64,000 bases of DNA. Source: Rhodospirillales bacterium (GTDB lineage: Bacteria; Pseudomonadota; Alphaproteobacteria; Rhodospirillales; JANQFP01). Below, in pieces: positions 24,437-32,874 of the stretch (its first letter is position 1; each line of letters begins with the position of its first letter). Both the position numbers and the translations under genes were made by a program. The DNA lies in NCBI GenBank assembly GCA_028277795.1, contig JANQFP010000166.1:31654-95653 (forward strand), written 5' to 3'. Under the pieces are notes generated by a model. The model had not been told where the DNA came from. It did not search any database and was given only the letters and a program-made list of their open reading frames with translations.

Positions 24437-25210
24437 TCAGGCCGCGGGCCGCGCCGCCAACGCCATGTAGTTGACGTTCCGATCCTGAGTGTGCCGCCAG
24501 TGCCGGGTCAGCGGGTTGTACGACACCCCGATGACCTCCCGGACGTCGGTTCCGCGGGCGGTGAGGGCCGCGGACAGCTCCTCCGGCCGCACGAACCGGC
24601 GCCAGTCGTGGGTGCCCTTGGGCAGCAGGCGGAGCAAGTACTCGCCGCCGATCTTGGCGAACAGCAGCGACTTCAGGGTCCGGTTGAGGGTCGCCACGAC
24701 CATCACCCCACCCGGCTTCATCATGGCGCAGCACCCGTCCAGGAAGCTGTCCACGTTGGCCACGTGCTCGATCACCTCGGTATTCAGGATCACGTCGAAG
24801 GTCTCGCCGGCGGCGGCCAGGTCTTCGACCAACGCGTGGCGATAGTCGATGGCCAGGCCGGAGGTGGCGGCGTGGGCGCGGGCCACCTGCACCAGCTTGG
24901 CCGATGCGTCGATGGCCACCACCTCGGCGCCCATCCGCGCCATGGGCTCGGCCAGCAGGCCGCCGCCGCACCCGATATCGAGCAGCCGCAGCGCGGCAAA
25001 CGGTGCGTCGCCCTCGGACTCACGGCCGAAATGGGCGCACACGCGGTCGCGAATATAGGCGATGCGGATGGGATTGAACCGGTGCAGGGTGCCGAACCGG
25101 CCTTTCGGGTCCCACCATTCGTCGGCCATCACCGAGAACCGCGCGATCTCGCGGGGGTCGGCGGTCACCGCGGCGGGGATCGGCGTGTCCAGCCGGTCGC
25201 GCCAGAGCAT
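24437..25210 (-). CDS. ubiG: Ubiquinone biosynthesis O-methyltransferase UbiG
   Basis: A 257-residue SAM methyltransferase that carries out both O-methylations of ubiquinone synthesis. Landmarks are FSVMADEWWDPKGRFGTLHRFNPIR near residue 25 (family signature, split here by length), motif I LLDIGCGGGLLAEPMARMG near 73, and NTEVIEHVANVDSFL near 140. THDWRRFVRPEEL and GVSYNPLTRHW are also typical. Ubiquinone is the QB acceptor and quinone pool carrier of the photosynthetic chain. It is convergent with the bchG operon. Confidence 0.95.
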   Translation of the reverse strand: MLWRDRLDTPIPAAVTADPREIARFSVMADEWWDPKGRFGTLHRFNPIRIAYIRDRVCAHFGRESEGDAPFAALRLLDIGCGGGLLAEPMARMGAEVVAIDASAKLVQVARAHAATSGLAIDYRHALVEDLAAAGETFDVILNTEVIEHVANVDSFLDGCCAMMKPGGVMVVATLNRTLKSLLFAKIGGEYLLRLLPKGTHDWRRFVRPEELSAALTARGTDVREVIGVSYNPLTRHWRHTQDRNVNYMALAARPAA

Positions 25211-25226
25211 GACCCGGCCCCGCCGG

Positions 25227-25796
25227 TTACGACTCCGGGGCGGCGGGCAGAACCGCCTCGACCGCCCGGCGCAGGCGGTCGGAGTTCGGAGACGTGGTGG
25301 TGGAGAACCAGTCCACCAGCCGGCCGTCGGGCGCCATCAGATACTTGTGGAAGTTCCAGCGGGGTTTGGCCAGCATCCCCAGCTCCTTGGCCGCCCAGCG
25401 GTAGAATGGATGGGCCTGGGCCCCGCGCACGTGCTCCTTGGTGGTCAGCGGGAAATCGACGTTGAAGTTGACCTCGCAGAACTCCTTGATCTGTTCCGCG
25501 CTGCCCGGCTCCTGGCCGCCGAAGTCGTTGGACGGCACGCCGAGCACAATTAGACCACGGTCCCGATAACGCTCCCACAAGGCCTGCAGGCCCTCGTACT
25601 GCTTGGTGAAGCCGCAGAAGGAGGCGGTGTTGACCACCAGCACGGCCTTGCCGCGGAACGCTGACAGGGGCAGCGAGCCACCGTCGATGGACGTGAAGCT
25701 GAAGGCGTGCGCGTCGGTCGCCCCGACCGCCGCGGTCGGGTTGGCCAGGGCCGCTGCCGTCACGGCCACCGCCAGGCCTTTCGCGAGTCCGGGCAT
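25227..25796 (-). CDS. Glutathione peroxidase-like protein, exported
   Basis: A thiol peroxidase of the GPx family with about 189 residues from ATG at 25796 (an in-frame start at 25820 would add eight). The N-terminus MPGLAKGLAVAVTAAALANPTAAVGATDAHA looks like a cleavable signal peptide, given here in two parts: a basic head and a hydrophobic core ending at AVGA. The peroxidatic Cys is in NTASFCGFTKQYEGLQAL, VLGVPSNDFGGQEPGS holds the conserved Gln, and KPRWNFHKYLM holds the conserved Trp-Asn. It would reduce hydroperoxides in the periplasm. It lies downstream of a TGATCC-N16-CGTA promoter, so it is probably induced by the ChrR-controlled sigma factor. Confidence 0.92.
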   Translation of the reverse strand: MPGLAKGLAVAVTAAALANPTAAVGATDAHAFSFTSIDGGSLPLSAFRGKAVLVVNTASFCGFTKQYEGLQALWERYRDRGLIVLGVPSNDFGGQEPGSAEQIKEFCEVNFNVDFPLTTKEHVRGAQAHPFYRWAAKELGMLAKPRWNFHKYLMAPDGRLVDWFSTTTSPNSDRLRRAVEAVLPAAPES

Positions 25797-25816
25797 GTCT
25801 GTCTCCCAGCCACCGG

Positions 25817-25930
25817 TCACGTGGTCATGCTGGCGACCATCTGCAACATCAACATGGTCGCCATCGTCATGAGCAAGACAGTGGTTGGGGTTCCAGGCGC
25901 CAACGATCGGGTACGGATGCGCGCGTTCAT
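25817..25930 (-). CDS. Candidate 37-residue hydrophobic peptide ahead of glutathione peroxidase
   Basis: The frame ATG 25930 to TGA 25817 encodes MNARIRTRSLAPGTPTTVLL followed by a methionine-rich hydrophobic stretch (MTMATMLMLQMVASMTT). The head is basic and residues about 17-35 could form one membrane helix. AGAGG lies 8 nt before the ATG and a sigma-type promoter (25967-25994) lies about 40 bp upstream, so it would be the first ORF of the peroxidase transcript. It may be a small stress membrane protein or a leader peptide; no homologue is recognised. Confidence 0.4.
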   Translation of the reverse strand: MNARIRTRSLAPGTPTTVLLMTMATMLMLQMVASMTT

Positions 25931-25966
25931 GGATAGGACCTCTTATGTATGAGTTGCGTCACTCTG

Positions 25967-25994
25967 GTTACGAGGGATGCGGGCCATCGGATCA
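25967..25994 (-). promoter_or_regulatory. ECF sigma (RpoE/ChrR-type) promoter of the peroxidase transcript
   Basis: On the minus strand TGATCC (25994 to 25989), a 16-bp spacer and CGTAAC (25972 to 25967). The pattern recurs at 26022, 33154 and 33349, always just upstream of an oxidative-stress gene. Confidence 0.75.
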
Positions 25995-26021
25995 CCGGGA
26001 ATGAGCAGTCTGACGGTGGCG

Positions 26022-26049
26022 TGATCCGGTGGACGGGAAACCACGTAAG
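26022..26049 (+). promoter_or_regulatory. ECF sigma (RpoE/ChrR-type) promoter of the DUF6134-SDR operon
   Basis: TGATCC at 26022-26027, 16 bp, then CGTAAG at 26044-26049; the ATG of the next gene is at 26060, so the untranslated leader is very short (only a few nt). Confidence 0.75.
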
Positions 26050-26059
26050 CCTCCATGTG

Positions 26060-26755
26060 ATGACCATTCACGCCATCAAGTCCCGCGCCCCCGCCGCCAT
26101 CCTGTTCGGACTGTTGACCGCAGCGGCGCCCGCCGCGGCGGACATCGACCCGGTGGCGCTCTACGGCGGCGACCTCCAATTCGACGTGCTGCGCAACGGC
26201 GACGTCGTCGGCGAGCACAACGTTCAGTTCGCGCTCTCCGGCCGGGACCTCACGGTGGACGCCCGTTTCGAACTGGAGATCCGGATCCTGTTCTTCCCGG
26301 CGTACCGGTACGCCTACCAGTCCACGTCCGTGTGGCGGGACGGCCGGCTGGTCCGGCTCGATGCCCTGACAGATGATGACGGTTCGGTATCGGAAGTCGC
26401 CGCCCGTGCGGAGGACGGACGGGTGCGCATCCGTGGACGGGACGGCACCGAATGGGGCGATCCCTCGCTCATCCCCACGGACCATTGGAACGCCGACGTG
26501 CTGGGGTCCGATACCGTTCTCAACACCATCACCGGGGAGGTCAGCCGGGTGTCCATCCGCGACATGGGCGAGGAGACCCTGCCCACTGCCACGGGCACCT
26601 GCCAGGCCCGGCGCTATGCGTACAGCGGAGACCTGGAGACCGAGGTCTGGTACGACCCCGACGGCCGTTGGGTGGGTATGCGGTTCCAGGGCAAGGACGG
26701 ATCGACCATCGACTACCGGTGTCGGCGCTGCGGGCCCGTGTGCGGAGAAGGCTGA
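26060..26755 (+). CDS. DUF6134-type exported protein
   Basis: From ATG 26060 the protein has 231 residues. A signal peptide (MTIHAIKSRAPAAILFGLLT, ending AAPAAAD) is followed by a beta-rich domain with LYGGDLQFDVLRNGDVVGEH, FELEIRILFFPAYRYAYQST and TGEVSRVSIRDMGEETL, matching the pattern of the DUF6134 family found beside photolyase/ChrR-regulated genes. The C-terminus ends in a cysteine cluster (YRCRRCGPVCGEG). The frame extends 37 codons upstream, but that part contains the promoter. Function unknown; probably periplasmic and light or singlet-oxygen stress related. Confidence 0.8.
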   Translation: MTIHAIKSRAPAAILFGLLTAAAPAAADIDPVALYGGDLQFDVLRNGDVVGEHNVQFALSGRDLTVDARFELEIRILFFPAYRYAYQSTSVWRDGRLVRLDALTDDDGSVSEVAARAEDGRVRIRGRDGTEWGDPSLIPTDHWNADVLGSDTVLNTITGEVSRVSIRDMGEETLPTATGTCQARRYAYSGDLETEVWYDPDGRWVGMRFQGKDGSTIDYRCRRCGPVCGEG

Positions 26756-26761
26756 CCGGCC

Positions 26762-27523
26762 GTGACGCGCAACGTGTGGATTACCGGCGCCGGCAAGGGC
26801 ATCGGCCGCGCCCTCGCCCTGAAATACGCGCAGGACGGCGCAACGGTGGCGGCCAGCGCGCGGACGACCGCGGACCTGGAAAGCCTGGCCGTAGACGCGG
26901 CGGCGCTGTCCGGCCGTATCGTCGCCGCGCCCCTCGACGTGACCGACGAGGCGGCGACAGGGCGGACGTTCGCCGATCTGGAGACGAAGCTGGGTCCTTT
27001 TGACCTGGTGGTGCTCAATGCCGGCACCCATGTGCCGACCCCCGCCGCGGCATTCGACACGTCGGTGGTGCGTCGTCTGGTGGAGGTCAACCTGATGGGG
27101 GCCGTGCATGGCCTGGCCGCAGTGATGCCCGCCTTCATGGCGCGACGACGCGGCCACATCGCCGTCGTGGCGTCGGTCGCCGGCTACCGCGGGCTGCCTA
27201 CGGCCGCCGCCTACGGCGCCACCAAGGCGGGCCTTATCGCCCTGTGCGAATCCCTGCGGCCGGAACTGAAGAGTGCCGGCGTCAACCTCAGCCTCATCAA
27301 TCCCGGATTCGTGAAGACGCCGCTGACCAACCGCAACCCCTTTCCCATGCCCTTTCTGATGCCCGTCGACGCCGCGGCCGAACGCATCGTGCGAGGTCTC
27401 GAGCAAGGCCGGTTCGAGATCACCTTTCCCCGCCGTTTCACCTGGGGTCTGAAGCTGCTGCGGTGCCTGCCCTACGCCCTGTTCTTCTCGATCACGGCGC
27501 GGATGCAGGGCCGGCCCGACTGA
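26762..27523 (+). CDS. Short-chain dehydrogenase/reductase (SDR)
   Basis: A 253-residue classical SDR. The nucleotide-binding motif is WITGAGKGIGRALALKYA at residues 6-23, NAG is in VVLNAGTH near 85, the catalytic Ser is in VVASVAGYRG near 138 and YxxxK is AYGATKAG near 150. SDR genes of this kind belong to the RpoE/ChrR regulon of purple bacteria. It starts at GTG/ATG region 26762, six bp after the DUF6134 gene, and is convergent with the DUF3833 gene (3 bp apart). The substrate is unknown. Confidence 0.9.
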   Translation: MTRNVWITGAGKGIGRALALKYAQDGATVAASARTTADLESLAVDAAALSGRIVAAPLDVTDEAATGRTFADLETKLGPFDLVVLNAGTHVPTPAAAFDTSVVRRLVEVNLMGAVHGLAAVMPAFMARRRGHIAVVASVAGYRGLPTAAAYGATKAGLIALCESLRPELKSAGVNLSLINPGFVKTPLTNRNPFPMPFLMPVDAAAERIVRGLEQGRFEITFPRRFTWGLKLLRCLPYALFFSITARMQGRPD

Positions 27524-27526
27524 GCG

Positions 27527-28099
27527 CTATTCCGCGGCGACCTGTGGGGCGTCCGCAGCACCGACCTGCTGGTCCTCCGCCTTCATGAAGGCCAGCGTGA
27601 CGGCGCCGATCTCGATGCCCCAGCGGCTGACGTAGGCCCGATTGATCAGGACCCCGTCCGGCTGCAGGAACATCCAGTCGTCGAACCGCACCCGCCACTG
27701 GCCGTCGCCGACCTTGAGGTCCATCTCGTAGCGCCAGTTCAGCGTGTTTCCGAACACCTGGCCACGGGCCGTCCCGATGATGCCGTTGGCCCGCCCTTCA
27801 TAGGTATGATCGTCCAGCTTGGTGATGGTCCACACGCGGTGCTCGGTCTCGCCATCCCGGTAATAGAAGGACTCGTCCAAGGTCAGGACGTTGCCGTCCA
27901 CGGTGCCGACGATGTCGACGGTGAACTGCCGGCGCAGGTTGCCGAACCGATCCTCGAAGATGCCCCAGGCCCGGGTCTTGCCGGCGAAGTACGATTCCAG
28001 GGCGAACTGTGGCTCACTGCCGGCGAATTGTTCGACTTTCATGTCCGTGCATCCCGTTAAGACTATGACCAGCGCGGTGACAGTCAGTCTCTTGCCCAT
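27527..28099 (-). CDS. DUF3833-type lipoprotein
   Basis: A 190-residue protein from ATG 28099. The N-terminus MGKRLTVTALVIVLTGCTDM has a lipobox (LTGC), so Cys17 is probably lipidated. The mature part shows GKTRAWGIFEDRFGNLRRQF, DESFYYRDGETEHRVW and WRYEMDLKVGDGQWRVRFDDWMF, the DUF3833 core. Last gene of the sigma-controlled operon that starts at 33092. DUF3833 genes commonly travel with cfa/DUF1365/FAD enzymes, suggesting an envelope-lipid role, but no activity is known. Confidence 0.87.
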   Translation of the reverse strand: MGKRLTVTALVIVLTGCTDMKVEQFAGSEPQFALESYFAGKTRAWGIFEDRFGNLRRQFTVDIVGTVDGNVLTLDESFYYRDGETEHRVWTITKLDDHTYEGRANGIIGTARGQVFGNTLNWRYEMDLKVGDGQWRVRFDDWMFLQPDGVLINRAYVSRWGIEIGAVTLAFMKAEDQQVGAADAPQVAAE

Positions 28100-29451
28100 C
28101 AGAAACGGCTTCCGGCTGCGACGCGTGACGCCAGGGTCTCGAGGCGGCGACGGATGATCTGCTGGCGCCTCAGCGTGATCGGATGGTGCCAGACCAGGAC
28201 CACCGCCCCTGCCTTGAGTACGACCGGCACCAGCGCGTAGATCACCGCCAGAACGAAAACCACCTCGGGCGGGTTGCCCCCGGCAGGGTCGAGACCCGCC
28301 GCATCGACCAGGGGAAACGCCAGGCCCACCGCGCAGGCCAGCGCCAGCTTGGTGGTCATGCTCCACAGGGCGAAGAACATGCCCGCCCGCCGCCGCCCCG
28401 AGCGCAGGGAATCGAGATCGACCACGTCGGCCTGCATGGCGGGCGGCAGCGCCAGGTCGGCACCCAGGGCCATCCCCGTGACCACGCAGACCAGGAAGAA
28501 GGCTGCGATATGGCCGGCCGGGATCCATGGCACCCAGACGAAGGCGGCGCACGCCAGGGCCATGGCGACGCACCAGGCGCGATGCTTGCCCAAGCGCCGG
28601 CTCAGCCGCAGCCACACCGGAATGGCCAGCACGCCGCACAGAAAATAGGTGAAGATCAGGATGCCGCGCTGCTCCTCCGATGCCTCCAGACCGTGCTCCA
28701 GGTAGAGCGGGAACAGCACCGCCGGAAAGCCGTTGGCCAAGCCGTTGACGAACCAGGCGGCGATCAGGCGCACGAACGGCCGGTTGTCGAACATGGCCCG
28801 CAGGGCACGTCCGGGCCGGGCCGGCTGCGGGTCCGCGGCGGCGGCCGGCACGTCCGGCACCCGCCACAGCAGCAACGCGACGGCCGGCGCCCCGAGACCG
28901 ATGGCCATCCACGACACAAGGGTGAGGGCGTCGCGCTCGCTGACACCGTACGCGGCGGCCCCGACCGGGACCGCGCCCGCCGCCAGGATGCCGAGCAACA
29001 TGGCCCCCTCGCGGCCGCCGGTGAGCAGGGTCCGTTCGTGGTAGTCCCGCGACAGCTCCGCGCCCCATGCGAAGTACGGGATGGCAACGAAGGTCCAGCC
29101 GACGAACAGCACCGCCGCCCAGATCAGCAGATACGGCCCGCCGGCATCGGCGGGCGGGTCGAACAGCCGGACCAGGGCTGCGGCGGCGAGCACCGAGCCG
29201 CCGAGGATCCACGGCTTGCGGCGCCCCCAGGTGGCGCGGAAGCGGTCGCTGACGTAGCCGGCCAGCGGATCGCTGACCACGTCGACGATCCGGGCCGCCA
29301 ACAGGAGGGTCCCGGTGGCCGTGAGACCGATGGCGCCGGCATACAGGGTCGGCAGGTACACGTAGGCGGGAATGGTCGGCATCGCCAAGGCGAAGCCGGG
29401 CAGAGCATAGAAGACGATTGTGGCTCGGGGCAGCGGCCCGGGACCGGCCAC
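28099..29451 (-). CDS. MFS/GPH-type transporter
   Basis: A 450-residue, 12-helix carrier of the sugar:cation (GPH) type: the loop DVVSDPLAGYVSDRFRATWGRRKPW near residue 55 is the family hallmark, given here by its ends (DVVSDPLAG, WGRRKPW). The central loop is basic and Pro-rich near 205. The ATG and the DUF3833 start overlap at 28099. In related clusters this carrier accompanies cfa-like methyltransferase and DUF1365 genes, so it may move a lipid-linked or small organic product; substrate not predictable. Confidence 0.88.
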   Translation of the reverse strand: MAGPGPLPRATIVFYALPGFALAMPTIPAYVYLPTLYAGAIGLTATGTLLLAARIVDVVSDPLAGYVSDRFRATWGRRKPWILGGSVLAAAALVRLFDPPADAGGPYLLIWAAVLFVGWTFVAIPYFAWGAELSRDYHERTLLTGGREGAMLLGILAAGAVPVGAAAYGVSERDALTLVSWMAIGLGAPAVALLLWRVPDVPAAAADPQPARPGRALRAMFDNRPFVRLIAAWFVNGLANGFPAVLFPLYLEHGLEASEEQRGILIFTYFLCGVLAIPVWLRLSRRLGKHRAWCVAMALACAAFVWVPWIPAGHIAAFFLVCVVTGMALGADLALPPAMQADVVDLDSLRSGRRRAGMFFALWSMTTKLALACAVGLAFPLVDAAGLDPAGGNPPEVVFVLAVIYALVPVVLKAGAVVLVWHHPITLRRQQIIRRRLETLASRVAAGSRF

Positions 29452-29454
29452 GGC

Positions 29455-30702
29455 TCACCACCCTTCGATGCGGAAGTGTCCGACGTCGATGGTCCCGGCC
29501 CGGAATCCCGCCTCGCAGTACGCCAGGTAGTATTCCCACATGCGCCGGAAGCGGGCATCGAAGCCCTGCGCCGCGATGTCGGGCCAGGCACGCTGGAACC
29601 TCTGGGACCAAAGGCTCAGGGTGCGGGCATAGGAGGGGCCGAAGAACCGGGTTTCGGTCAGGTGCAGGCCGGCGCGCCGGATCTCGTCGGCCAGGCGGGC
29701 CGGCGACGGCAGCATGCCGCCGGGAAAGATGTAGCGCTGAATGAAGTCCGCGCCGCCCCGGTAGCTCTCGAACCGATCGTCGGCGATGGTGATGATCTGC
29801 AGCGCGGCCGTGCCGCCGGGCGCCAGGCGATCGCGCAGCGACCGGAAGAACACGGGCCAATGGCTTTCCCCGACCGCCTCGAACATCTCGATGGATGCGA
29901 TGCGGTCGAAGCGGCCCTCGACGTCCCGGTAGTCCTGGAGCCTGATCTCGACGCGATCGCCGAGGCCGGCATCGAAGATGCGCTTACGGGCGTGGTCGAA
30001 CTGCTCCCGGGACACGGTCACCGCCGTCACCCGGCATTGGCATTCCTTGACCGCGAACTCCGCGAAGCCGCCCCAGCCGCACCCGATCTCCAGCACGTGG
30101 TGTCCGGGCCCCAGATCAAGGAGCCGGGCCAGCTGGCGATACTTGGCGGCCTGGGCCTGCTCCAGATCGAGAGCCGGTGTCTCGAACAGGGCGGACGAAT
30201 AGGTCAGTCCCTCGTCCAGCCACGCCGCGAAGAAGGCGTTTCCAAGGTCGTAGTGCCGGGCGATGTTGCGCCGGCTGCCGCGGCGGGTGTTGGGCCGCAG
30301 CACGTGCCGCAGGCGGTGCGCGAGCCGCGCCGCCCGCAGACCCGGCGGGCACCGCGACGACCCTTCGTCGTTGAAGGCGGCAAGCTCGATGAGGGACGTC
30401 AGGTCAGGGCTGGTCCAGTCCCCGTCAATGTAGGCCTCGGCGAAACCGACCGAGCCGCCCAGGACCAGGCGGCGAAAGGCGCGCGGCCGGATGACGTTGA
30501 GAACGGCCTGCGGTCCCCCGGCGAGGCGACCGTCGAAATGCCGGGTCGTGCCATCGGGCAATACCAGGGTAAGGCGGCCGATCTGCAGCGCCTCGAGCCA
30601 CGCCATGACGACGCGGGTCCAAAGATCGCCGGACCGCGGCCGATCCGCGGCCGGCGAAAGCGCAGGCGTCACCTGGCCGAAAAGCTCGTTGTCTCGAGGC
30701 AT
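29455..30702 (-). CDS. Cyclopropane-fatty-acyl-phospholipid synthase family methyltransferase
   Basis: A 415-residue SAM methyltransferase of the CFA/MMAS family. The SAM motif is HHVLEIGCGWGGFAEFAV near residue 200, preceded by NIARHYDLGNAFFAAWLDEGLTYSSALF (ends quoted: NIARHYDLGN, TYSSALF), and followed by SREQFDHARKRIFDAG and SIEMFEAVGE. Such enzymes methylate the double bonds of membrane acyl chains. In Rhodobacter sphaeroides a homologue in the RpoE regulon makes furan fatty acids that scavenge singlet oxygen; the same role is plausible here. It ends 3 bp before the MFS gene. Confidence 0.92.
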   Translation of the reverse strand: MPRDNELFGQVTPALSPAADRPRSGDLWTRVVMAWLEALQIGRLTLVLPDGTTRHFDGRLAGGPQAVLNVIRPRAFRRLVLGGSVGFAEAYIDGDWTSPDLTSLIELAAFNDEGSSRCPPGLRAARLAHRLRHVLRPNTRRGSRRNIARHYDLGNAFFAAWLDEGLTYSSALFETPALDLEQAQAAKYRQLARLLDLGPGHHVLEIGCGWGGFAEFAVKECQCRVTAVTVSREQFDHARKRIFDAGLGDRVEIRLQDYRDVEGRFDRIASIEMFEAVGESHWPVFFRSLRDRLAPGGTAALQIITIADDRFESYRGGADFIQRYIFPGGMLPSPARLADEIRRAGLHLTETRFFGPSYARTLSLWSQRFQRAWPDIAAQGFDARFRRMWEYYLAYCEAGFRAGTIDVGHFRIEGW

Positions 30703-30718
30703 CGGGAAGAACTCCGGT

Positions 30719-31507
30719 TCAGCGGGATTCGACGGTCGCCACGGTGGTGACGGGCTCCACCGGCGGCGCCGGGCGGCGATGAAGGGGGACGCCTTTGCGC
30801 CACAGCCGCAACGCCTCCCAGTGGATGCCGGCGATGACCTTCAGGGTCATCAATGGGTAGCCGACGAAGGCCTGGCGGAGCGACCGGCCGGTCAATCGGT
30901 GGCGCCGGGCGACGAAGGAGGCGTGGAGGAGCGCCCCATCATCGTCCGACTGCCGGATGACCACGGCGAGGCGATCGCCCGGCGGCACGATGCTGAAATC
31001 GTAGCGCGCGTCCATGGCGATGAACGGCGAGACGTAAAGGGCCTTGCGGCACGCCTGGCGGATGGGGCCCGGGCCATCGCCCTGCGCCGGGATCAGGTAG
31101 GTGTGACGCTCGCCGAAGGTGTTGCTGACCTCGTACAGGATCGCCGCCAGGGCGCCGTCCGGCCGGTGACAGAAATAGACGCTGAGGGGATTGAAGACGT
31201 ACCCCAGGATCCGAGGATAGCAGAGCAACCGAATGGCGCCGCCGTCGAGATCGATGCCGGCGGCGGCGAGGTGCCGCTCGACCCACGGACGCAACGGCGA
31301 CCCGTCGCCCGGACCGTGATCCGAGTCCCGGAAGCTGAACAGGTTGAAGCGGTTATGGGAGAACGCGGGCAGCACGGCATGGAGCCTGGCGAGCTCGTCG
31401 AGATCGATGAGCATGGCGAAGACACGGTAACGGAGATCGTGGCGCCGGGGCCGGAGCCGCCGATGCACGACGGTGCCGTGGTAAAGGGCGGAGGCGAAGG
31501 CGGTCAT
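30719..31507 (-). CDS. DUF1365 protein
   Basis: A 262-residue protein from ATG 31507. Typical DUF1365 parts are SALYHGTVVHRRLRPRRHDL, YPRILGYVFNPLSVYFCH and SNTFGERHTYLIP, with YVSPFIAMDARYDFSI following. The start overlaps the upstream FAD gene stop by 4 bp. The family is found with cfa-like and amine-oxidase-like genes in light/singlet-oxygen-induced operons; the biochemical role is unknown, though modification of membrane fatty acids has been suggested. The open frame continues upstream to 31918, but that part is a shadow of the FAD gene. Confidence 0.9.
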   Translation of the reverse strand: MTAFASALYHGTVVHRRLRPRRHDLRYRVFAMLIDLDELARLHAVLPAFSHNRFNLFSFRDSDHGPGDGSPLRPWVERHLAAAGIDLDGGAIRLLCYPRILGYVFNPLSVYFCHRPDGALAAILYEVSNTFGERHTYLIPAQGDGPGPIRQACRKALYVSPFIAMDARYDFSIVPPGDRLAVVIRQSDDDGALLHASFVARRHRLTGRSLRQAFVGYPLMTLKVIAGIHWEALRLWRKGVPLHRRPAPPVEPVTTVATVESR

Positions 31508-32874
31508 GCGGCGGCGGCCTCGCCGACGGCCATGCGCACGATGCGGCCCGACTCGTCGTCCACCGACCAGGGCCGGCGCACGCCGCCCAGGTCTTCCGCC
31601 ACCGCCAGCCCGGCCTGGAGACCGTCCTCGTGGAATCCGGCGCCGAAGTAGCATCCGCAGTACCAGGTGTTGCGCCTGCCCTGCAGGCTCCAGAGGTGCC
31701 GCTGGGCGCGCACCGTCCGGCAGTCGAACAGCGGATGTTCGTAGGTGAACGTCTGGATGGTCTTGTGGGACCGGGGCGGGTAGAGGGGGTTGAGGGTGAC
31801 GAACAACGGGCTCTCGGGCGCCAGCCCCTGCAAGCGGTTCATCCAGTAGGTCACGTGGGCGGCCGGCGCCTTGGCCGCGCCCGCCCGCCGCCCTTCGACG
31901 TAGTTCCAGCTCGCCCACACCTCGGGCCGACGCGGCATGAGCTGCTGGTCGCTGTGCAAGACGGCGACATTGGACCGATAGCGGAACACCCTGAGGAGCC
32001 GCCGCTCGTCGTCTGTCGGATCGTCGAGCAACGCCAGCGCCTGGTCGGCGTGGGTCGCCACGACCACGTGATCGAACCGGTGCGACACGCCCTCATCGTC
32101 GATCACGGTCACCAGGCCGGGGGCCCGGGAGATGGTCCGCGCCCCGGTTCCCAGTCGGATGCGGTCGGCATAGCGGGCAGTGAGGCGGCGCACGTACTCC
32201 CGGCTGCCGCCGGTCACGGTCCTCCACGCCGGGCGACCGCTCAGCCTCAGCAGCCCGTGGTTGTCGAAGAACCGGATGAAGGCCGCGGCCGGATAGGCGC
32301 GCACCTGCTCGGCCTTGGTCGACCAGATGGCAGCGGCCATGGGCAGCAGATGGTCGTCGAGGAAGGCGCGGGAGTAGCCGTTGTGGGCCAGATACTCCCC
32401 CAGGGTGAGGGCATCCGCCCCGTCCTCGGCCAGCAGGCCGGGCGCGTCCCTGTAGAACCGCCGAACGTCCCCCAGCATGCGCCAGAACCGGGGGCTGACC
32501 AGATTCCGGCGTTGGGCGAACAGGGAGCGGAAATCGGTTCCCGCGTACTCCCGCCGCCCGTCGTCGAGGGACGCCGAGAAGGACATGTCGGACGGCTCGG
32601 TGGCCACGCCCAAGTGGTCGAACAGGGCGGTAAGGTTGGGGTAGTTGGTCTCGTTGTAGACGATAAACCCGGTGTCCACGGGCACGGGGCCTTCGGTGCC
32701 GGCCACGTCGACCGTGTTGCTGTGGCCGCCGACGTGGCCGTCGCGCTCGAAGACGGTGACGCGGTGGCGGGAACTGAGCAGCCACGCCGCCGCCATGCCG
32801 GAAATCCCGGTCCCGACGACGGCGATGTTGAGAGGCCCCCCGGAAGGCGATGTCCCGAGTTCCCTTGCCCCCAT
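31504..32874 (-). CDS. FAD-dependent amine-oxidase-like oxidoreductase
   Basis: A 456-residue flavoprotein of the amine oxidase/desaturase superfamily. The dinucleotide motif IAVVGTGISGMAAAWLLS lies at residues 17-34 and the second part of the FAD site is VTVFERDGHVGGHSNTV. FDHVVVATHADQAL near 280 and the C-terminal HLWSLQGRRNTWYCGCYFGAGFHEDG (ends: HLWSLQG, GAGFHEDG) are typical. ATG at 32874 overlaps the stop of the 72-residue ORF (TAATG). It acts with DUF1365 and the Cfa-like enzyme in an operon inferred to be driven by the ECF sigma factor; a role in lipid oxidation or desaturation is likely but unproven. Confidence 0.9.
   Translation of the reverse strand: MGARELGTSPSGGPLNIAVVGTGISGMAAAWLLSSRHRVTVFERDGHVGGHSNTVDVAGTEGPVPVDTGFIVYNETNYPNLTALFDHLGVATEPSDMSFSASLDDGRREYAGTDFRSLFAQRRNLVSPRFWRMLGDVRRFYRDAPGLLAEDGADALTLGEYLAHNGYSRAFLDDHLLPMAAAIWSTKAEQVRAYPAAAFIRFFDNHGLLRLSGRPAWRTVTGGSREYVRRLTARYADRIRLGTGARTISRAPGLVTVIDDEGVSHRFDHVVVATHADQALALLDDPTDDERRLLRVFRYRSNVAVLHSDQQLMPRRPEVWASWNYVEGRRAGAAKAPAAHVTYWMNRLQGLAPESPLFVTLNPLYPPRSHKTIQTFTYEHPLFDCRTVRAQRHLWSLQGRRNTWYCGCYFGAGFHEDGLQAGLAVAEDLGGVRRPWSVDDESGRIVRMAVGEAAAA

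Noticed and set aside
28183..30750. An 855-codon plus-strand open frame across the MFS and Cfa-like genes
   Set aside because: Antisense shadow; Gln/Arg/Gly-rich and without any recognisable domain.
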